Source of the DNA: Hoylesella oralis ATCC 33269
GTDB lineage: Bacteria; Bacteroidota; Bacteroidia; Bacteroidales; Bacteroidaceae
Direction: 5' to 3'
Assembly: GCF_000185145.2 (NCBI RefSeq)
Contig: NZ_GL833119.1
Location: 1,356,668-1,420,667, forward strand
Length of the DNA: 64,000 bases
Under the pieces are notes generated by a model. It saw nothing but the letters and a program-made list of their open reading frames with translations, did no database searches and had not been told where the DNA came from. The position numbers and the translations under genes are program-made. How positions within the stretch are numbered: position 1 is the stretch's first letter; every line of letters begins with the position of its first letter. This document shows positions 1-9,143 of this stretch, piece by piece.

Positions 1-1570
1 TCATCCTCTCTGTTTTGGTGGGAATGAATAGCACATCGTTTTCTTTCAACGGTATGTCTGCCACGTTTCCGCTTAGAATACCGGCCACGTCTACCGGTAC
101 TACTTCAAGCGTGCGGTCGCTCTTCATGCGGTGCATCACGGCATGAGCGCTGAAAGCCTCTTCGGTGAGTCCTTCCGCATGCTCTATCAACGAGCGCACG
201 CTGTTGATTTCACCGCTCAAATTATACATCCCCGGGCGGAATACCGCTCCTTTTATTTCTACCGTGTTCGCATAGCGAGGTAGTATAGAGTCTACGCTTA
301 CCGAGTCGCCATCGGCAATATGGAAGCTGTTCATATCGAATTCACCAATATTGAATACGGAATATTCGCGCCCTGTCTTACGGTTCAGTCGCACCGATTT
401 CTTATAGGCGTCGCCCGTAAAACCGCCCGAGTATTTCAGCAGCGTGCCCACACTCTCGTTCTTTTTCATTTCGTAATACATCGGTCTTTTTACCTTACCG
501 CTGATGTTTACAAGGCAATCGTAAGGGCCGACTACTATCACATCGCCATCTGCCAAGCGCACATTGCCCGTCATTTTTCCGTTCAGAATATAGTCGTAAA
601 TATCGCATACGCTGACGAGGCGGTTGCTACGATATATTTTGATATTGCGTAGAGTTCCGATATCATTGGTGCCCCCCGCCATATAAAGAGCCTGAAACAC
701 AGTAGAGAAGGCCGATAGAGTGTAAGTGCCCGGTGCTTTTACTTCGCCCATTACGTTAACCGTTATCGTGCGTGTCTGCCCCAAAGAAATCTTGATACGG
801 CTGCTGGTGTAGCGTGCGCCGAGCTGCGACCGAATACGGGCATTGGCTTCGCTCACGGTAAGTCCGCTAACTTGAATCGGTCCGAAGCCTTCTATCACGA
901 TATCTCCGTCGGGAGAAACGGTAGAATTGATAGATTTCTGAGAAGCGCCGTAAACATCTATGATTACCGCATCGCCCGGGCCGAGGCGATAGTTCTGCGG
1001 TGTAGCGATGTTCATGCTCGGTTCGAACGTAAGATTTTTATTGTTGAAGATGTTACGTCCGAATACCTGCCGCTTCGATTTCTCGCGTTCTGCCAGCAAT
1101 TGTTTTACGAGTTGGGCTGTATCTGCGGGCAATATCTGTTCGAGTTCGGTCTGTATAGACAAGAATTCTTCACCGTTTTTGTCATATTCTTGTTGCCAAC
1201 CGGCGTTACTTTGTATTCGGTTAGTTGTGGTAGCACCTCTTTTCAGGTTATCTTCGTTATCGTATTCTTTGGTTTTTCCGTTATTCTTGCGCATGCGACT
1301 TTCCACATCCGCCTGCGTTTTATCGGCCATATTACCGAGTCCGCTTTGCTTGATTTGTCGCTCGTATTTACTCCTTACGCGACGTATTTGCTGGATATCT
1401 ACGCCCCTTTGCATCAGTTTGGTAACGATTTGCGCATTGGATGTGCCTGCTTCGTGTTCCTTGGCTGCAAATTGCATAACTTGTTCGTCGGTCATAGACG
1501 ACTGTGCCATCGTGACTACGGGGCAAAGCATTGTCAGCATAAGATATATGATCAGCTTTTTCATTTCCAT
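1..1570 (-). CDS. Polysaccharide export protein, Wza/SLBB family (3' end outside window)
   Basis: Outer-membrane polysaccharide export protein that would form the exit channel for a capsular polysaccharide. The minus-strand reading starts at 1570 (a second in-frame ATG is at 1564), has a signal peptide ending in VVTMAQS, and is open to the window edge, about 523 codons. After a helical stretch (MQFAAKEHEAGTSNAQIV, then QRGVDIQQIRRVR) typical of the Bacteroidota members comes the Poly_export domain with YRLGPGDAVIIDVYG. Three SLBB repeats follow, recognisable by VNVMGEVKAPGTYTL, VNISGKVKRP and VEIKGAVFRPGMYNL. A promoter -7 element sits at 1681-1688. The capsule locus at the other end of the window is far away, so this gene probably belongs to another exopolysaccharide cluster to the left. 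Family assignment is secure; the C-terminus is not visible. Confidence 0.93.
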   Translation of the reverse strand, partial: MEMKKLIIYLMLTMLCPVVTMAQSSMTDEQVMQFAAKEHEAGTSNAQIVTKLMQRGVDIQQIRRVRSKYERQIKQSGLGNMADKTQADVESRMRKNNGKTKEYDNEDNLKRGATTTNRIQSNAGWQQEYDKNGEEFLSIQTELEQILPADTAQLVKQLLAEREKSKRQVFGRNIFNNKNLTFEPSMNIATPQNYRLGPGDAVIIDVYGASQKSINSTVSPDGDIVIEGFGPIQVSGLTVSEANARIRSQLGARYTSSRIKISLGQTRTITVNVMGEVKAPGTYTLSAFSTVFQALYMAGGTNDIGTLRNIKIYRSNRLVSVCDIYDYILNGKMTGNVRLADGDVIVVGPYDCLVNISGKVKRPMYYEMKKNESVGTLLKYSGGFTGDAYKKSVRLNRKTGREYSVFNIGEFDMNSFHIADGDSVSVDSILPRYANTVEIKGAVFRPGMYNLSGEINSVRSLIEHAEGLTEEAFSAHAVMHRMKSDRTLEVVPVDVAGILSGNVADIPLKENDVLFIPTKTERM

Positions 1571-1680
1571 TTTGAATTTCTTACTTATTTTGTGTTCCGT
1601 ACTTTCTTTTTGCTGTTGTCTGAATTTACAAGAGGTTGTATTATACCTATTTTATAAACTCGTTTTTTGCTATTTTGTTG

Positions 1681-1688
1681 CAAAGGTA
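1681..1688 (-). promoter_or_regulatory. Bacteroidota -7 promoter element (TACCTTTG)
   Basis: CAAAGGTA on the plus strand reads TACCTTTG on the minus strand, a match to TAnnTTTG. It lies about 110 bases before the export gene start at 1570. Confidence 0.7.
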
Positions 1689-2014
1689 ATGAAAAATGTA
1701 GGAATTTTGTCGCATTTATCTGAAAGAACAACTTATTTAACCATAAAATATTTTTCTTTCTTGGAATAATCGTTCTATGGAAAGATAGAAAATGTAGAGA
1801 AAAAACGGAGTTCCTTTTTCCGTTCTTTCTAAGAAAGTGAATTGTAAGTGGCAATATCTGCTTGTCCTAAGTATTCTGACGAGCAGGCCTGCAATTCTCT
1901 TTCGTGTCAGTAATCTTGTCGAGGCAGATTTAAGAGATAGCCCTTTTAACGCCGATAGGGCATGTGTCTATCAGCGTTAAAAGGGCGCTTTATCGCCGTT
2001 AGGGCGTCTGTTTG
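1689..2014. other. Intergenic region with one strong hairpin
   Basis: No convincing gene. Overlapping plus-strand reading frames that cross 872-1769 are antisense shadows of the export gene. The only structured element is the hairpin at 1940-1986. Confidence 0.6.
1940..1986 (-). terminator. Long-stem hairpin, likely terminator of the GH127-like gene
   Basis: GCCCTTTTAACGCCGATAG (1940-1958) pairs with CTATCAGCGTTAAAAGGGC (1968-1986) over 19 positions with one imperfect pair and a 9-nt loop. It starts 29 bases past the stop at 2015. On the minus strand it is followed by a moderately T-rich stretch, so it fits an intrinsic terminator. Confidence 0.7.
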
Positions 2015-4084
2015 TCAATCTTTTATCCAAGTGCGTTTGGTAACGGGAAACATGGTTACGTGGAACTTTGTGCAGCTGTAGGGCACGAGGGTGATTGTTT
2101 TGTCGGCACCGCCCGTTACGGGTTGCTGCGGAAGCGGGGCGGTGATGCTCGGTTTCCACTCCGTTTCGCGGGCTTTTACCTGCAACTTTATGGGCGCTTT
2201 GTCTATCTTCCATCGCCAGCGGACGGGCATCTGCGAGCGTTGCACGCGTACTTCGCTTGCGAGACGCGCGGGATGTATGTCGAGCGCATAGTTGAATTTC
2301 TGACCTCGGACGACTTTGTTTTCATCTACATCGTAAAGCGGCAGGGCAAACAGCAACGGGCCGTAGTTCACGTATTCGTAGGGCTGGTTGGCCACAGTGT
2401 CCTTGTATGCCGGCGTCGGAGCGCCGAACCCCCCGTTGAAGTAGTGCGCTCTGGGGTAGGGAGTTTCTCTGCCTTGGGTTACCGAAACGTGCATGGGGAA
2501 GCGGAGTTCTATCTTATCGCCGTCGGTCCACGTGCGGTCTATGCGTGCAAAACCGTCTACAGGACGAGCCGAAACCAGCCTGCCGTTCACCTTGATTGCC
2601 GGTTTCGTACACCATGAAGGCAGGCGGAAATAGAGCGGCATGTTTATGCTGTGCGTGGTATTGAAGGTAATATCGAGCTTTTCGCCATACGGATAGTCGG
2701 TGTTGCAGACTATTCTGACGTCGGCACCGTTCAGATGTTTCGTTACCGTACACGGCCCGTAGAGCGTGAAGGCCAGCCCGCCGTCTATGGTAGCCATCCA
2801 CATATTGCTGATATAGTTAGGGATTATCCAGTTACAACTGCCCACACAACACAGCACTTCGTAACCGAAAGGCGTGAATTTCTGGTCGCCCGGGCCCGGA
2901 ATAGAGGGATCCTCGGGCAGGTCTTCGCTAAACCTGTTGGGCGTCTGATAGTAACTCATCGTCTTGAAATCGCGAGCTATCGAGCCTGCACCGGCATTGA
3001 AGAACACGTTCTCTATGCGGTCGCCCCAGCTCTTTTCCCCTGTAATGCGCATAAGCCATGTGTATGTCCACATCGAAGCGGGCACAATACAGGTTTCTAT
3101 ATGGTGCATACTGCCCGCACCCGACAGCCATTCCTGTGCCGAAGTGAGCCCGTAGGGCATTTCGTTGTAGCGCAATCCCCAGTCGATGAAGTTCTTTGTG
3201 GCATCCATTTCCCATTGCTTGCCCGTCCATATAGACATGATGGCCGGCACACGGCTTGTTTCGTAAAAAGTTACACCGTGGAGCGACTCGAAACCTCTGC
3301 CGCTTCTGTCGGTCATAGCGCATAGTTTCCGGTTCAGTTTTTCTACATTGTCGTGGTTGCTGTAGGCTATGATAGAGTCCATAATGGTGCGGTTTCCCGT
3401 GGATAAAAAGGTTTCTGTCATGGCATCTACGTTGGTGGCACCTCTTATAAGAGCGGTGTCGAGCGTCAGCATGTCGCGGTCTGAAGGGGCAATCATGCGG
3501 TATTCTGTGTACACTTTTTCTAATGCCTGAAGTATCTTGGGGTTATGGGTGGCCTGATAATACGATACCAATGCGCGCCCCATAATGCCGTGCCCCCAGT
3601 TGTTGAAACCGTCTTTAACGATCGTATCCGGTTTCCAATAAATGAACGTGGAGGCCCCTCTAAGTACGCCGTTTACTACAAGATCGAGGCGTTCCGATGT
3701 CTTTTGTATCAGACGTTCGTCGTTGAGAATGTAGCCAAGTTTTACACCTCCGTCTAACCAATAGCTGCACTGTTCTATCGGCCACCCCGTTCCGTCGCGC
3801 TCATCCGCACCGCGCGCTTTAAATCCGAAGCCTCTCCAGCCGTTGCCGTACACCGGTTCGTATTCGTCGAGATGACCGGTTATGCCCGCTGCAGCATCTT
3901 TTGCCCAGTCTAAGAGCCAGCCTGTGGGACGTATTTCGCCTATTTCGAGCGGAACGAAGTGTACTTGGTTCTTGGCATTCGCCTTGCAGACAGCTATTTT
4001 CTTTGCCGTGTAATCGATGTTTTGCGCCTGCACCTGCGAGCCTAACAGCCCCAAAGCAAGCACGGTTGATATGGTTCCTTTCAT
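2015..4084 (-). CDS. GH127-like glycoside hydrolase (DUF1680 fold), secreted
   Basis: A 689-residue predicted glycosidase of the GH127/GH146 clan. Known members are mostly beta-L-arabinofuranosidases that use a cysteine nucleophile and bound zinc. Residues 1-20 are a signal peptide. The (alpha/alpha)6 barrel region follows (WPIEQCSYWLDGGVKLGYIL at 101-120), then C-terminal beta-sandwich domains. The zinc/catalytic set known from HypBA1 (Glu-x-Cys and Cys-Cys) is present as E330-T-C332 and C412-C413, so the active site looks intact. It has its own -7 element at 4130-4137 and follows the sigma/anti-sigma/barrel operon. Only about 25% of the window's PUL is similar in content, and a second, divergent GH127-like enzyme is at 24138. 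Substrate is an inference from family only. Confidence 0.88.
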   Translation of the reverse strand: MKGTISTVLALGLLGSQVQAQNIDYTAKKIAVCKANAKNQVHFVPLEIGEIRPTGWLLDWAKDAAAGITGHLDEYEPVYGNGWRGFGFKARGADERDGTGWPIEQCSYWLDGGVKLGYILNDERLIQKTSERLDLVVNGVLRGASTFIYWKPDTIVKDGFNNWGHGIMGRALVSYYQATHNPKILQALEKVYTEYRMIAPSDRDMLTLDTALIRGATNVDAMTETFLSTGNRTIMDSIIAYSNHDNVEKLNRKLCAMTDRSGRGFESLHGVTFYETSRVPAIMSIWTGKQWEMDATKNFIDWGLRYNEMPYGLTSAQEWLSGAGSMHHIETCIVPASMWTYTWLMRITGEKSWGDRIENVFFNAGAGSIARDFKTMSYYQTPNRFSEDLPEDPSIPGPGDQKFTPFGYEVLCCVGSCNWIIPNYISNMWMATIDGGLAFTLYGPCTVTKHLNGADVRIVCNTDYPYGEKLDITFNTTHSINMPLYFRLPSWCTKPAIKVNGRLVSARPVDGFARIDRTWTDGDKIELRFPMHVSVTQGRETPYPRAHYFNGGFGAPTPAYKDTVANQPYEYVNYGPLLFALPLYDVDENKVVRGQKFNYALDIHPARLASEVRVQRSQMPVRWRWKIDKAPIKLQVKARETEWKPSITAPLPQQPVTGGADKTITLVPYSCTKFHVTMFPVTKRTWIKD

Positions 4085-4129
4085 ACGGAATGGTGTTGAA
4101 TGTATTTCTTTAAGCAGTTTTTATTGTCG

Positions 4130-4137
4130 CAAATATA
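4130..4137 (-). promoter_or_regulatory. -7 promoter element (TATATTTG)
   Basis: CAAATATA on the plus strand reads TATATTTG on the minus strand. It lies 46 bases before the start at 4084, so the GH127-like gene can be transcribed independently of the upstream operon. Confidence 0.7.
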
Positions 4138-4242
4138 CAAAATAAACCGGCATTACACAAGAAAAGAAATACAAAAACCGCCATCGCCTATGGTTTAGGG
4201 GAAGCATAAAAAGCAAAACCGAAGCACCTGCCTACCGCTGTT

Positions 4243-6801
4243 TCACAGACGGCGTTTCTCCTCATTACCGGCACCTGTTCCCTTGTATTTGCTGCGTGTA
4301 GTGTTGAAATTATAGCTTACGGTGAGGTTTATATTGCGCTCGTAATTATAGCAGTCTTTGCTTAAATTGGCGTTTATTCCGTAGAGCGTCCAGTGTTCTT
4401 TGTCGGTTTTCAGCAGATCATTTACGGAGAGATTAACGGTAAGAGCCTTGTTGAAGAACGTATTTATGATGCCCAAATTGATGTAACCGTTGTGTTTCGA
4501 AACCATGAAATCGGTGGTTTGGTCGGTTTTATACTGCATATTGAGGAAGGCGAAGCAGGTTTTATCGAACACGATTTTATTTTTCAGCGCAAATGTCCAC
4601 TGCGGTTTGGCGGCCGGACGGGTACTGCCATACTTCGCAGCATTGAAGAACATGTGCACGAAATCGACTTCATACGTGGGCTGATACCACCTGAATTTGG
4701 GCGAAGCCACTACAGATATGTAGACATTTTGGCTGTGATTGAAGTTCAAGTTGCGCAGGAAAGCAATCTCCTGCCCGTTGTATAAAGTCGGTGTCCATAC
4801 GATAGCATCCTTTATGTAAGTATATCCGGCACTGACGCTAAGCCACTTTCGCGTTGCTCCGAATTCTATGTTGTGGTTTCGGGCAGATCGCAGATAAGGG
4901 TTGCCGCCCTCGTATAAGTAGCGATTATCGTACTGAACCTCGTTACGGAGCGAATTGTAAGAGGGGCGTTTGGTTTTGTTTACGTAGTTCAGCTGCAGCT
5001 CCCACGAGCCTTTCGCCCACGAAACAGAGAGATTAGGAAACCAGTTATTGTGCCGCAGACTGGGATTTTGCATCCACGAACCGAACGAATAATAGCCGGT
5101 CTTTACATGTTCGAAGCGTAAACCTGCACGAATATTGAAGTCTCCCAACGGCATCTGGAACTCGGCGAAGGCAGCTGTATTGCTTTCGTGAATATCGGTT
5201 TCCGACGCCGGAATGTATCCCTCTTCGTTCTTATACGTACTTTCAGTGTTGGTATGCGACAGTTCAGAGCCCATACTTAGTTCGCCTTTGGCTACCGGAT
5301 AGCGAAGTACGAGCTTTCCGGCAACCAGCCGATTGTGTTTGATTGTCTGTGTATTGATGTTACGGCTCTGTATCGTGGTGCTTACTTCGCGTTCGTGCAT
5401 CCTCATTTCCGATTTGTTCCACATGTAGGTGCCGTTGAAGTCGATGCCGAGGCGCCCTGCTTTCCCTGTATAATACACGTTCCATTCGTGTTCGGGGGCG
5501 CCGGTTGCAGTGCGCTTCATATCTTGTACGACTTCTCCCTCCAACACCCCGTTGCGATAGATGGTCTGTGTACCGCCGTTCATCCATGCGTTGAAAAAGA
5601 GTTGTTTGCTCACTGTGTACGATACGCCCGCGGAGTTGTTGTCGTCGATATCGTAGCTGGCGCCAATATTTCCGTATAGATAAGAGCTTCTCGCGTCTGT
5701 ATCGACATACTGTCTGATGTTGACATGGTTGTTGTTGGCATAGATATCTGCTCCCATATGGTTATCTTCGCCATAATAGTTATTATTCCAATAGAGGTTG
5801 CCCGATAGCTCGAAACCGTTCAGCCGGTAGGTCAGAAAGGCATCTTCGTACCCTCTCCATTTATGAGAGTACTTGATATTCGCGTCTGAACGAAAGCTGA
5901 AGCCTTCGCCCTGCTTACGTTTGGTCTTGATACGGATAACGGCCTCTACCGTTGCATCGTACTGCGCACCCGGACTGGTGATAAGGTCGACGGACTTGAT
6001 GTCGGCAGATTTCAGCCGTAGCAGTTCGCTGTTGTCGCGCACCAGCTTACTGTTGATGTAGATTTGAGGCTTGCCTTTGGCAAATACATCGATGGTGCCG
6101 TCGTTTTTTACCGTTATCCGAGGCAGCTGAACCAGTACGTCTTGGCCTGTTCCCATCTGCGAAAGAAGCGAATGTTCCACATCTACAGTCATGCCGCCAC
6201 TGGTCATTTTGTACTGTGGACGTTCGCTCTTTACCTCCACTCCGTTAACGAAATAAGCTTTATTTGCCATGTGTATGACGCCTACATGTGCGGTGTAAGC
6301 CCGATGGAAGCACTGTTTGTAGCCGATACATGTTACTTTTACGAGCACGTTAGATACGTTGCAGGGGATTACGAAGTCGCCGTTTTCGTTGGTAACGCCG
6401 CCGTTGATGAACGACGAGTCGCGCGGAGAAAGCAGCGAAACATTGGCAAATTCGATGGGATTGTTACCGTTATCCGCCACTTTACCGGTAATCTTTTGCG
6501 CCATGTTCTGCGTACATTCCACGTAAATGCGGTCGTTATCGAACGTTATCTTGATGGGGTAGAGCCCGCACACGGTGCGTACGGCATCGGGAACGCTCAG
6601 GTTTTTGAACGATTCTGTTACGGTGAAATCTTCCAACTCGTTGTAGATAAAGTTAACGGTGTAGCGGTCTGTCGCCTTTCCCAAGTCTTCCAGAACCTTT
6701 GAGAGCGATACGGCGTGATAGCTGCGTGTAAGCTGCTGCGCCGACACGGTACCTGCAAGACAGCACAATATCAGCAAAATAAGGATATTATTGTTTTTCA
6801 T
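4243..6801 (-). CDS. Outer-membrane beta-barrel protein with STN and CarboxypepD-like N-terminus
   Basis: An 852-residue TonB-receptor-like outer-membrane protein. After a signal peptide (ending SAQQ) comes an STN domain at about 23-100, the module that in FecA-type receptors talks to an anti-sigma factor. A carboxypeptidase-regulatory-like beta-sandwich follows at about 105-185 (KITGKVADNG), then a plug-like segment (PRITVKNDGTIDVFAKGKPQ) and a long beta-barrel of the OMP_b-brl_3 type. It begins 14 bases after the anti-sigma gene, so sigma, anti-sigma and receptor form one operon. This arrangement suggests cell-surface signalling that controls the operon or a distant target. The ligand is unknown. 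Confidence 0.87.
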   Translation of the reverse strand: MKNNNILILLILCCLAGTVSAQQLTRSYHAVSLSKVLEDLGKATDRYTVNFIYNELEDFTVTESFKNLSVPDAVRTVCGLYPIKITFDNDRIYVECTQNMAQKITGKVADNGNNPIEFANVSLLSPRDSSFINGGVTNENGDFVIPCNVSNVLVKVTCIGYKQCFHRAYTAHVGVIHMANKAYFVNGVEVKSERPQYKMTSGGMTVDVEHSLLSQMGTGQDVLVQLPRITVKNDGTIDVFAKGKPQIYINSKLVRDNSELLRLKSADIKSVDLITSPGAQYDATVEAVIRIKTKRKQGEGFSFRSDANIKYSHKWRGYEDAFLTYRLNGFELSGNLYWNNNYYGEDNHMGADIYANNNHVNIRQYVDTDARSSYLYGNIGASYDIDDNNSAGVSYTVSKQLFFNAWMNGGTQTIYRNGVLEGEVVQDMKRTATGAPEHEWNVYYTGKAGRLGIDFNGTYMWNKSEMRMHEREVSTTIQSRNINTQTIKHNRLVAGKLVLRYPVAKGELSMGSELSHTNTESTYKNEEGYIPASETDIHESNTAAFAEFQMPLGDFNIRAGLRFEHVKTGYYSFGSWMQNPSLRHNNWFPNLSVSWAKGSWELQLNYVNKTKRPSYNSLRNEVQYDNRYLYEGGNPYLRSARNHNIEFGATRKWLSVSAGYTYIKDAIVWTPTLYNGQEIAFLRNLNFNHSQNVYISVVASPKFRWYQPTYEVDFVHMFFNAAKYGSTRPAAKPQWTFALKNKIVFDKTCFAFLNMQYKTDQTTDFMVSKHNGYINLGIINTFFNKALTVNLSVNDLLKTDKEHWTLYGINANLSKDCYNYERNINLTVSYNFNTTRSKYKGTGAGNEEKRRL

Positions 6802-6815
6802 CTGTGTGCATAGTG

Positions 6816-7421
6816 TTATTCGACGATGAGCGTATTGCCCTCGAGTCGCAGACTTACACGGTCGAAATGATTGAGGTCTTCTACCACATTTTCTATTGAA
6901 TTACCTTGTTGCCATTTGTAAAAAAGGCGCAGATGGCGGGCTTCGGGCGTGCGGAAATCTACGGAAACATGGTAGAACGTTGCCATTGCAGATAATATTT
7001 CGGGCAGCGGTTTATCGGAGAAAACCACGGTGGCCGGCGTTTTTTCGTTTGCTGCGGATGAGGGGTACGCCCCTTGAGTATCGTCTGCGGTTGTCTTTTG
7101 CATGGCGGCCGACGGTGTTGCCTGCCTGCTCTCGTGCCTCGATGACTGTATGCGATAGGCGGCAAATGCCACACCCGCCAGCAGTACGAAGCCGATACAG
7201 GCCGCCGCAACCTTATGCCATGCGCCGAAATGCGACTGCTGCATGCCCCCCGTATGGTTGGCTTTAGGCAGCAGAAAAGCCTCTTCGCTCCATCTCATCA
7301 TCTCGTATATCTGCCTGCAATCTTCGTTGTTGAGCAGTTGTTGCAGCTGTTCTTCCGTGTAATTTTCGGGATGTTCCTGCATTTTCAGAAGCAACTCGAT
7401 GCTTTCTTCCTTTGTTTTCAT
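6816..7421 (-). CDS. Short FecR-like anti-sigma factor with DUF4974-type C-terminus
   Basis: A 201-residue single-pass membrane protein that should hold the ECF sigma factor inactive. Residues 1-55 are cytoplasmic and acidic. One membrane helix follows (VAAACIGFVLLAGVAFAAY), then a Ser/Thr/Ala-rich linker. The last 75 residues (VVFSDKPLPEILSAMATFYH onward) look like the STN-like DUF4974 domain that ends Bacteroidota FecR proteins. Full FecR proteins are usually over 300 residues and have a central FecR domain; here that domain is missing, so this is a compact version. The gene lies 3 bases after the sigma gene stop. Confidence 0.85.
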   Translation of the reverse strand: MKTKEESIELLLKMQEHPENYTEEQLQQLLNNEDCRQIYEMMRWSEEAFLLPKANHTGGMQQSHFGAWHKVAAACIGFVLLAGVAFAAYRIQSSRHESRQATPSAAMQKTTADDTQGAYPSSAANEKTPATVVFSDKPLPEILSAMATFYHVSVDFRTPEARHLRLFYKWQQGNSIENVVEDLNHFDRVSLRLEGNTLIVE

Positions 7422-7424
7422 TGT

Positions 7425-7916
7425 CTAAGGATTAAAATGTTTCTTTAATTTCAGCAGTGCCTGTGCCAAATGTTTGTAAACGGCAGCCTCGCTGATGCGC
7501 AGTTGTTCGGCTATTTTCTTGTAGGATAAGTGCTGTTCGTAGCGCATCCTGAAGATCCTGTAGGTCTGTTTAGTAAACTCGTTGCTGCTGTATTCGAGCA
7601 CCATTTGCAGGCGGTCTGTCTGCTCCTCGAACGGTATCATTTCCACAGAGTCGCCGATGGGGAGCAGCTTTCGTACTTTTTCTTTCAGTTGCATGCTGCG
7701 AATTGCTTTCAAACATTGGTTGCGCACGCACGTCAAGAGGTAGCTTTCCGCCCGTTCGGGCTGTATTTCGGTGCCGTTGCCTACGATGTGCATAAACACT
7801 TCGCTTACCGCATCTTGTGCTTCAGCAGCATCGTGCAGCATGATTAGAGCCAGCACATACATCTTGTTGCGATGCGTATTGAAAAGCGTTTCTGCCGTTG
7901 CTTTGTCTGTTTGCAT
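7425..7916 (-). CDS. RNA polymerase ECF-type sigma-70 factor
   Basis: A 163-residue extracytoplasmic-function sigma factor. Region 2 is at about 10-75 (MLHDAAEAQDAVSEVFMHI; the later ESYLLTCVRNQCLKAIR closes the domain). Region 4 is at about 108-160 and holds the helix-turn-helix LSYKKIAEQLRISEAAVYKH. It heads an operon with the short anti-sigma factor and the STN-bearing outer-membrane protein, the standard cell-surface signalling trio. A promoter -7 element is 50 bases upstream. Its target promoters cannot be told from the sequence. Confidence 0.93.
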   Translation of the reverse strand: MQTDKATAETLFNTHRNKMYVLALIMLHDAAEAQDAVSEVFMHIVGNGTEIQPERAESYLLTCVRNQCLKAIRSMQLKEKVRKLLPIGDSVEMIPFEEQTDRLQMVLEYSSNEFTKQTYRIFRMRYEQHLSYKKIAEQLRISEAAVYKHLAQALLKLKKHFNP

Positions 7917-7965
7917 AACCTTGCTGTTTACTTATAATATCCTCGGAACAACGATTTCCCAACCC

Positions 7966-7973
7966 CAAAAGTA
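7966..7973 (-). promoter_or_regulatory. -7 promoter element (TACTTTTG) for the sigma operon
   Basis: CAAAAGTA reads TACTTTTG on the minus strand and matches TAnnTTTG. It lies about 50 bases before the sigma factor start. Confidence 0.65.
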
Positions 7974-8015
7974 CAAAAAATGGCGGTTTAAGGGCAGAAA
8001 AGTCGTATGAATACG

Positions 8016-8060
8016 AAAAAAGTTTACACCGTTTGATTGCCGAAACGATATAAACTTTTT
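8016..8060 (-). terminator. Hairpin with A/T-rich flanks after the Mfa2-like gene
   Basis: AAAAAGTTTA (8017-8026) pairs perfectly with TAAACTTTTT (8051-8060), and an inner CGTTT/AAACG pair extends the stem. Either strand would end in a run of U, so it may terminate in both directions. It starts 24 bases past the stop at 8084. Confidence 0.65.
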
Positions 8061-8083
8061 CCGTAATGAATTGGTGATACGTG

Positions 8084-8977
8084 TTAATGTGTATATTCCT
8101 GCTGTTCCCATTCATCGTTGACGACGAACGAAAAAGTATTGTTGTTGGTGTTTACAGGCGTACCGAAGAAGTTTTCTTTGCACAGACTTATGCGGTTTTT
8201 CGTAATAGGTACGTGTTCGAAAAGCTGTTCTTTTACCAGCATATCCGATGCATTGAGAGCCGTTACGGTAACTTTTAGCTCGCCTTTACCGTCGCGTGGA
8301 AAGGTATAAACCCCGAACTCGGCATTGCCGGAGCGCTGCTCTTCCTTTACATTTCGTTCCTCTGTCTGGCGCGAGGCAACGCTTCCGTTTCCGTTAATGG
8401 CATCGAACGTAGAGCTTCCGCCGGTATAGAAGAACTTCATTTTCTTCACTTCGTCGGGGATGGCATCCTCTACTATCAGTTTGAATTGGGCAACGCATCG
8501 CCGCAATTCCAACTGATAAGAGGCGGCGGCATCTACGTTTATCTCTTCACAATAATAGAAAGTGTCGGTAATTTTGTTATCGGGAAACTTGATTTTCGAA
8601 AGGTTTGTAATCGTTGCATTACCCGTACAATTGTGGGCAAGTACCAAGAAACGATAGGTACCGGCCGGTAACGATACGGATATCTTTCCGAAATTCTTGT
8701 CTGAAGAAGTCTGGTTAACCGATGCAATCTTGGTATCATCGTTAAATACGGCAAAGTTGAGTCGTGTGCACACCTGCCTGATATCCTTTGAACGTGAATA
8801 GGCTATGGCATTGGCGAAAGGTATTTGTTCGAATTGCGCTATATCGAATGTCAGATTAAACTTATCGGATGTTTTCTCTTCTTCTTTTGTATTCTCTTCG
8901 AATACCGGCTTTTCGCATGAGCAGAAGGTTAATGCAATGCTGCATAAAATGCAAAATGACAAAAGTTTGGTCTTCAT
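8084..8977 (-). CDS. FimB/Mfa2-family fimbrial anchor-like lipoprotein
   Basis: A 297-residue lipoprotein with a signal peptide and lipobox (FCSC, Cys at about 20). Two beta-sandwich-like halves follow. The pattern ISVSLPAGTYRFLVLAHN and later YQLELRRCVAQFKLIVED is that of the Mfa2/FimB family, which anchors and caps major/minor fimbriae in Bacteroidales. No major fimbrillin gene is adjacent, so it is an orphan: it may be a cap for fimbriae encoded elsewhere or a related surface protein. It has its own promoter and terminator, so it is monocistronic. The family call rests on the pattern and not on an alignment. Confidence 0.7.
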   Translation of the reverse strand: MKTKLLSFCILCSIALTFCSCEKPVFEENTKEEEKTSDKFNLTFDIAQFEQIPFANAIAYSRSKDIRQVCTRLNFAVFNDDTKIASVNQTSSDKNFGKISVSLPAGTYRFLVLAHNCTGNATITNLSKIKFPDNKITDTFYYCEEINVDAAASYQLELRRCVAQFKLIVEDAIPDEVKKMKFFYTGGSSTFDAINGNGSVASRQTEERNVKEEQRSGNAEFGVYTFPRDGKGELKVTVTALNASDMLVKEQLFEHVPITKNRISLCKENFFGTPVNTNNNTFSFVVNDEWEQQEYTH

Positions 8978-9036
8978 GATAATTATATTTGATATGGTTC
9001 TTGATTTTCTTTTGTGGGCATTCTAACCCATAAATG

Positions 9037-9044
9037 CAAAGGTA
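9037..9044 (-). promoter_or_regulatory. -7 promoter element (TACCTTTG)
   Basis: CAAAGGTA reads TACCTTTG on the minus strand, about 60 bases before the start at 8977. Confidence 0.7.
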
Positions 9045-9107
9045 TAAAAAATGATAAAATTAAAAAAGATATTTCATATTTATTTCTGTTTTCAAAGATG
9101 AATTATG

Positions 9108-9115
9108 TATTTTTG
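9108..9115 (+). promoter_or_regulatory. -7 promoter element (TATTTTTG)
   Basis: TATTTTTG ends 28 bases before the ATG at 9144. It overlaps the region of an earlier in-frame ATG at 9105, which therefore cannot be the start if this promoter is used. It is divergent from the promoter at 9037-9044. Confidence 0.6.
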
Positions 9116-9143
9116 TGTGGTGCTTATATATAAAATAATGTGT

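Noticed and set aside
872..1769. Two overlapping plus-strand reading frames of about 250-260 codons
   Set aside because: They lie antisense to the SLBB export gene, whose domains are unmistakable, and show no protein-like pattern.
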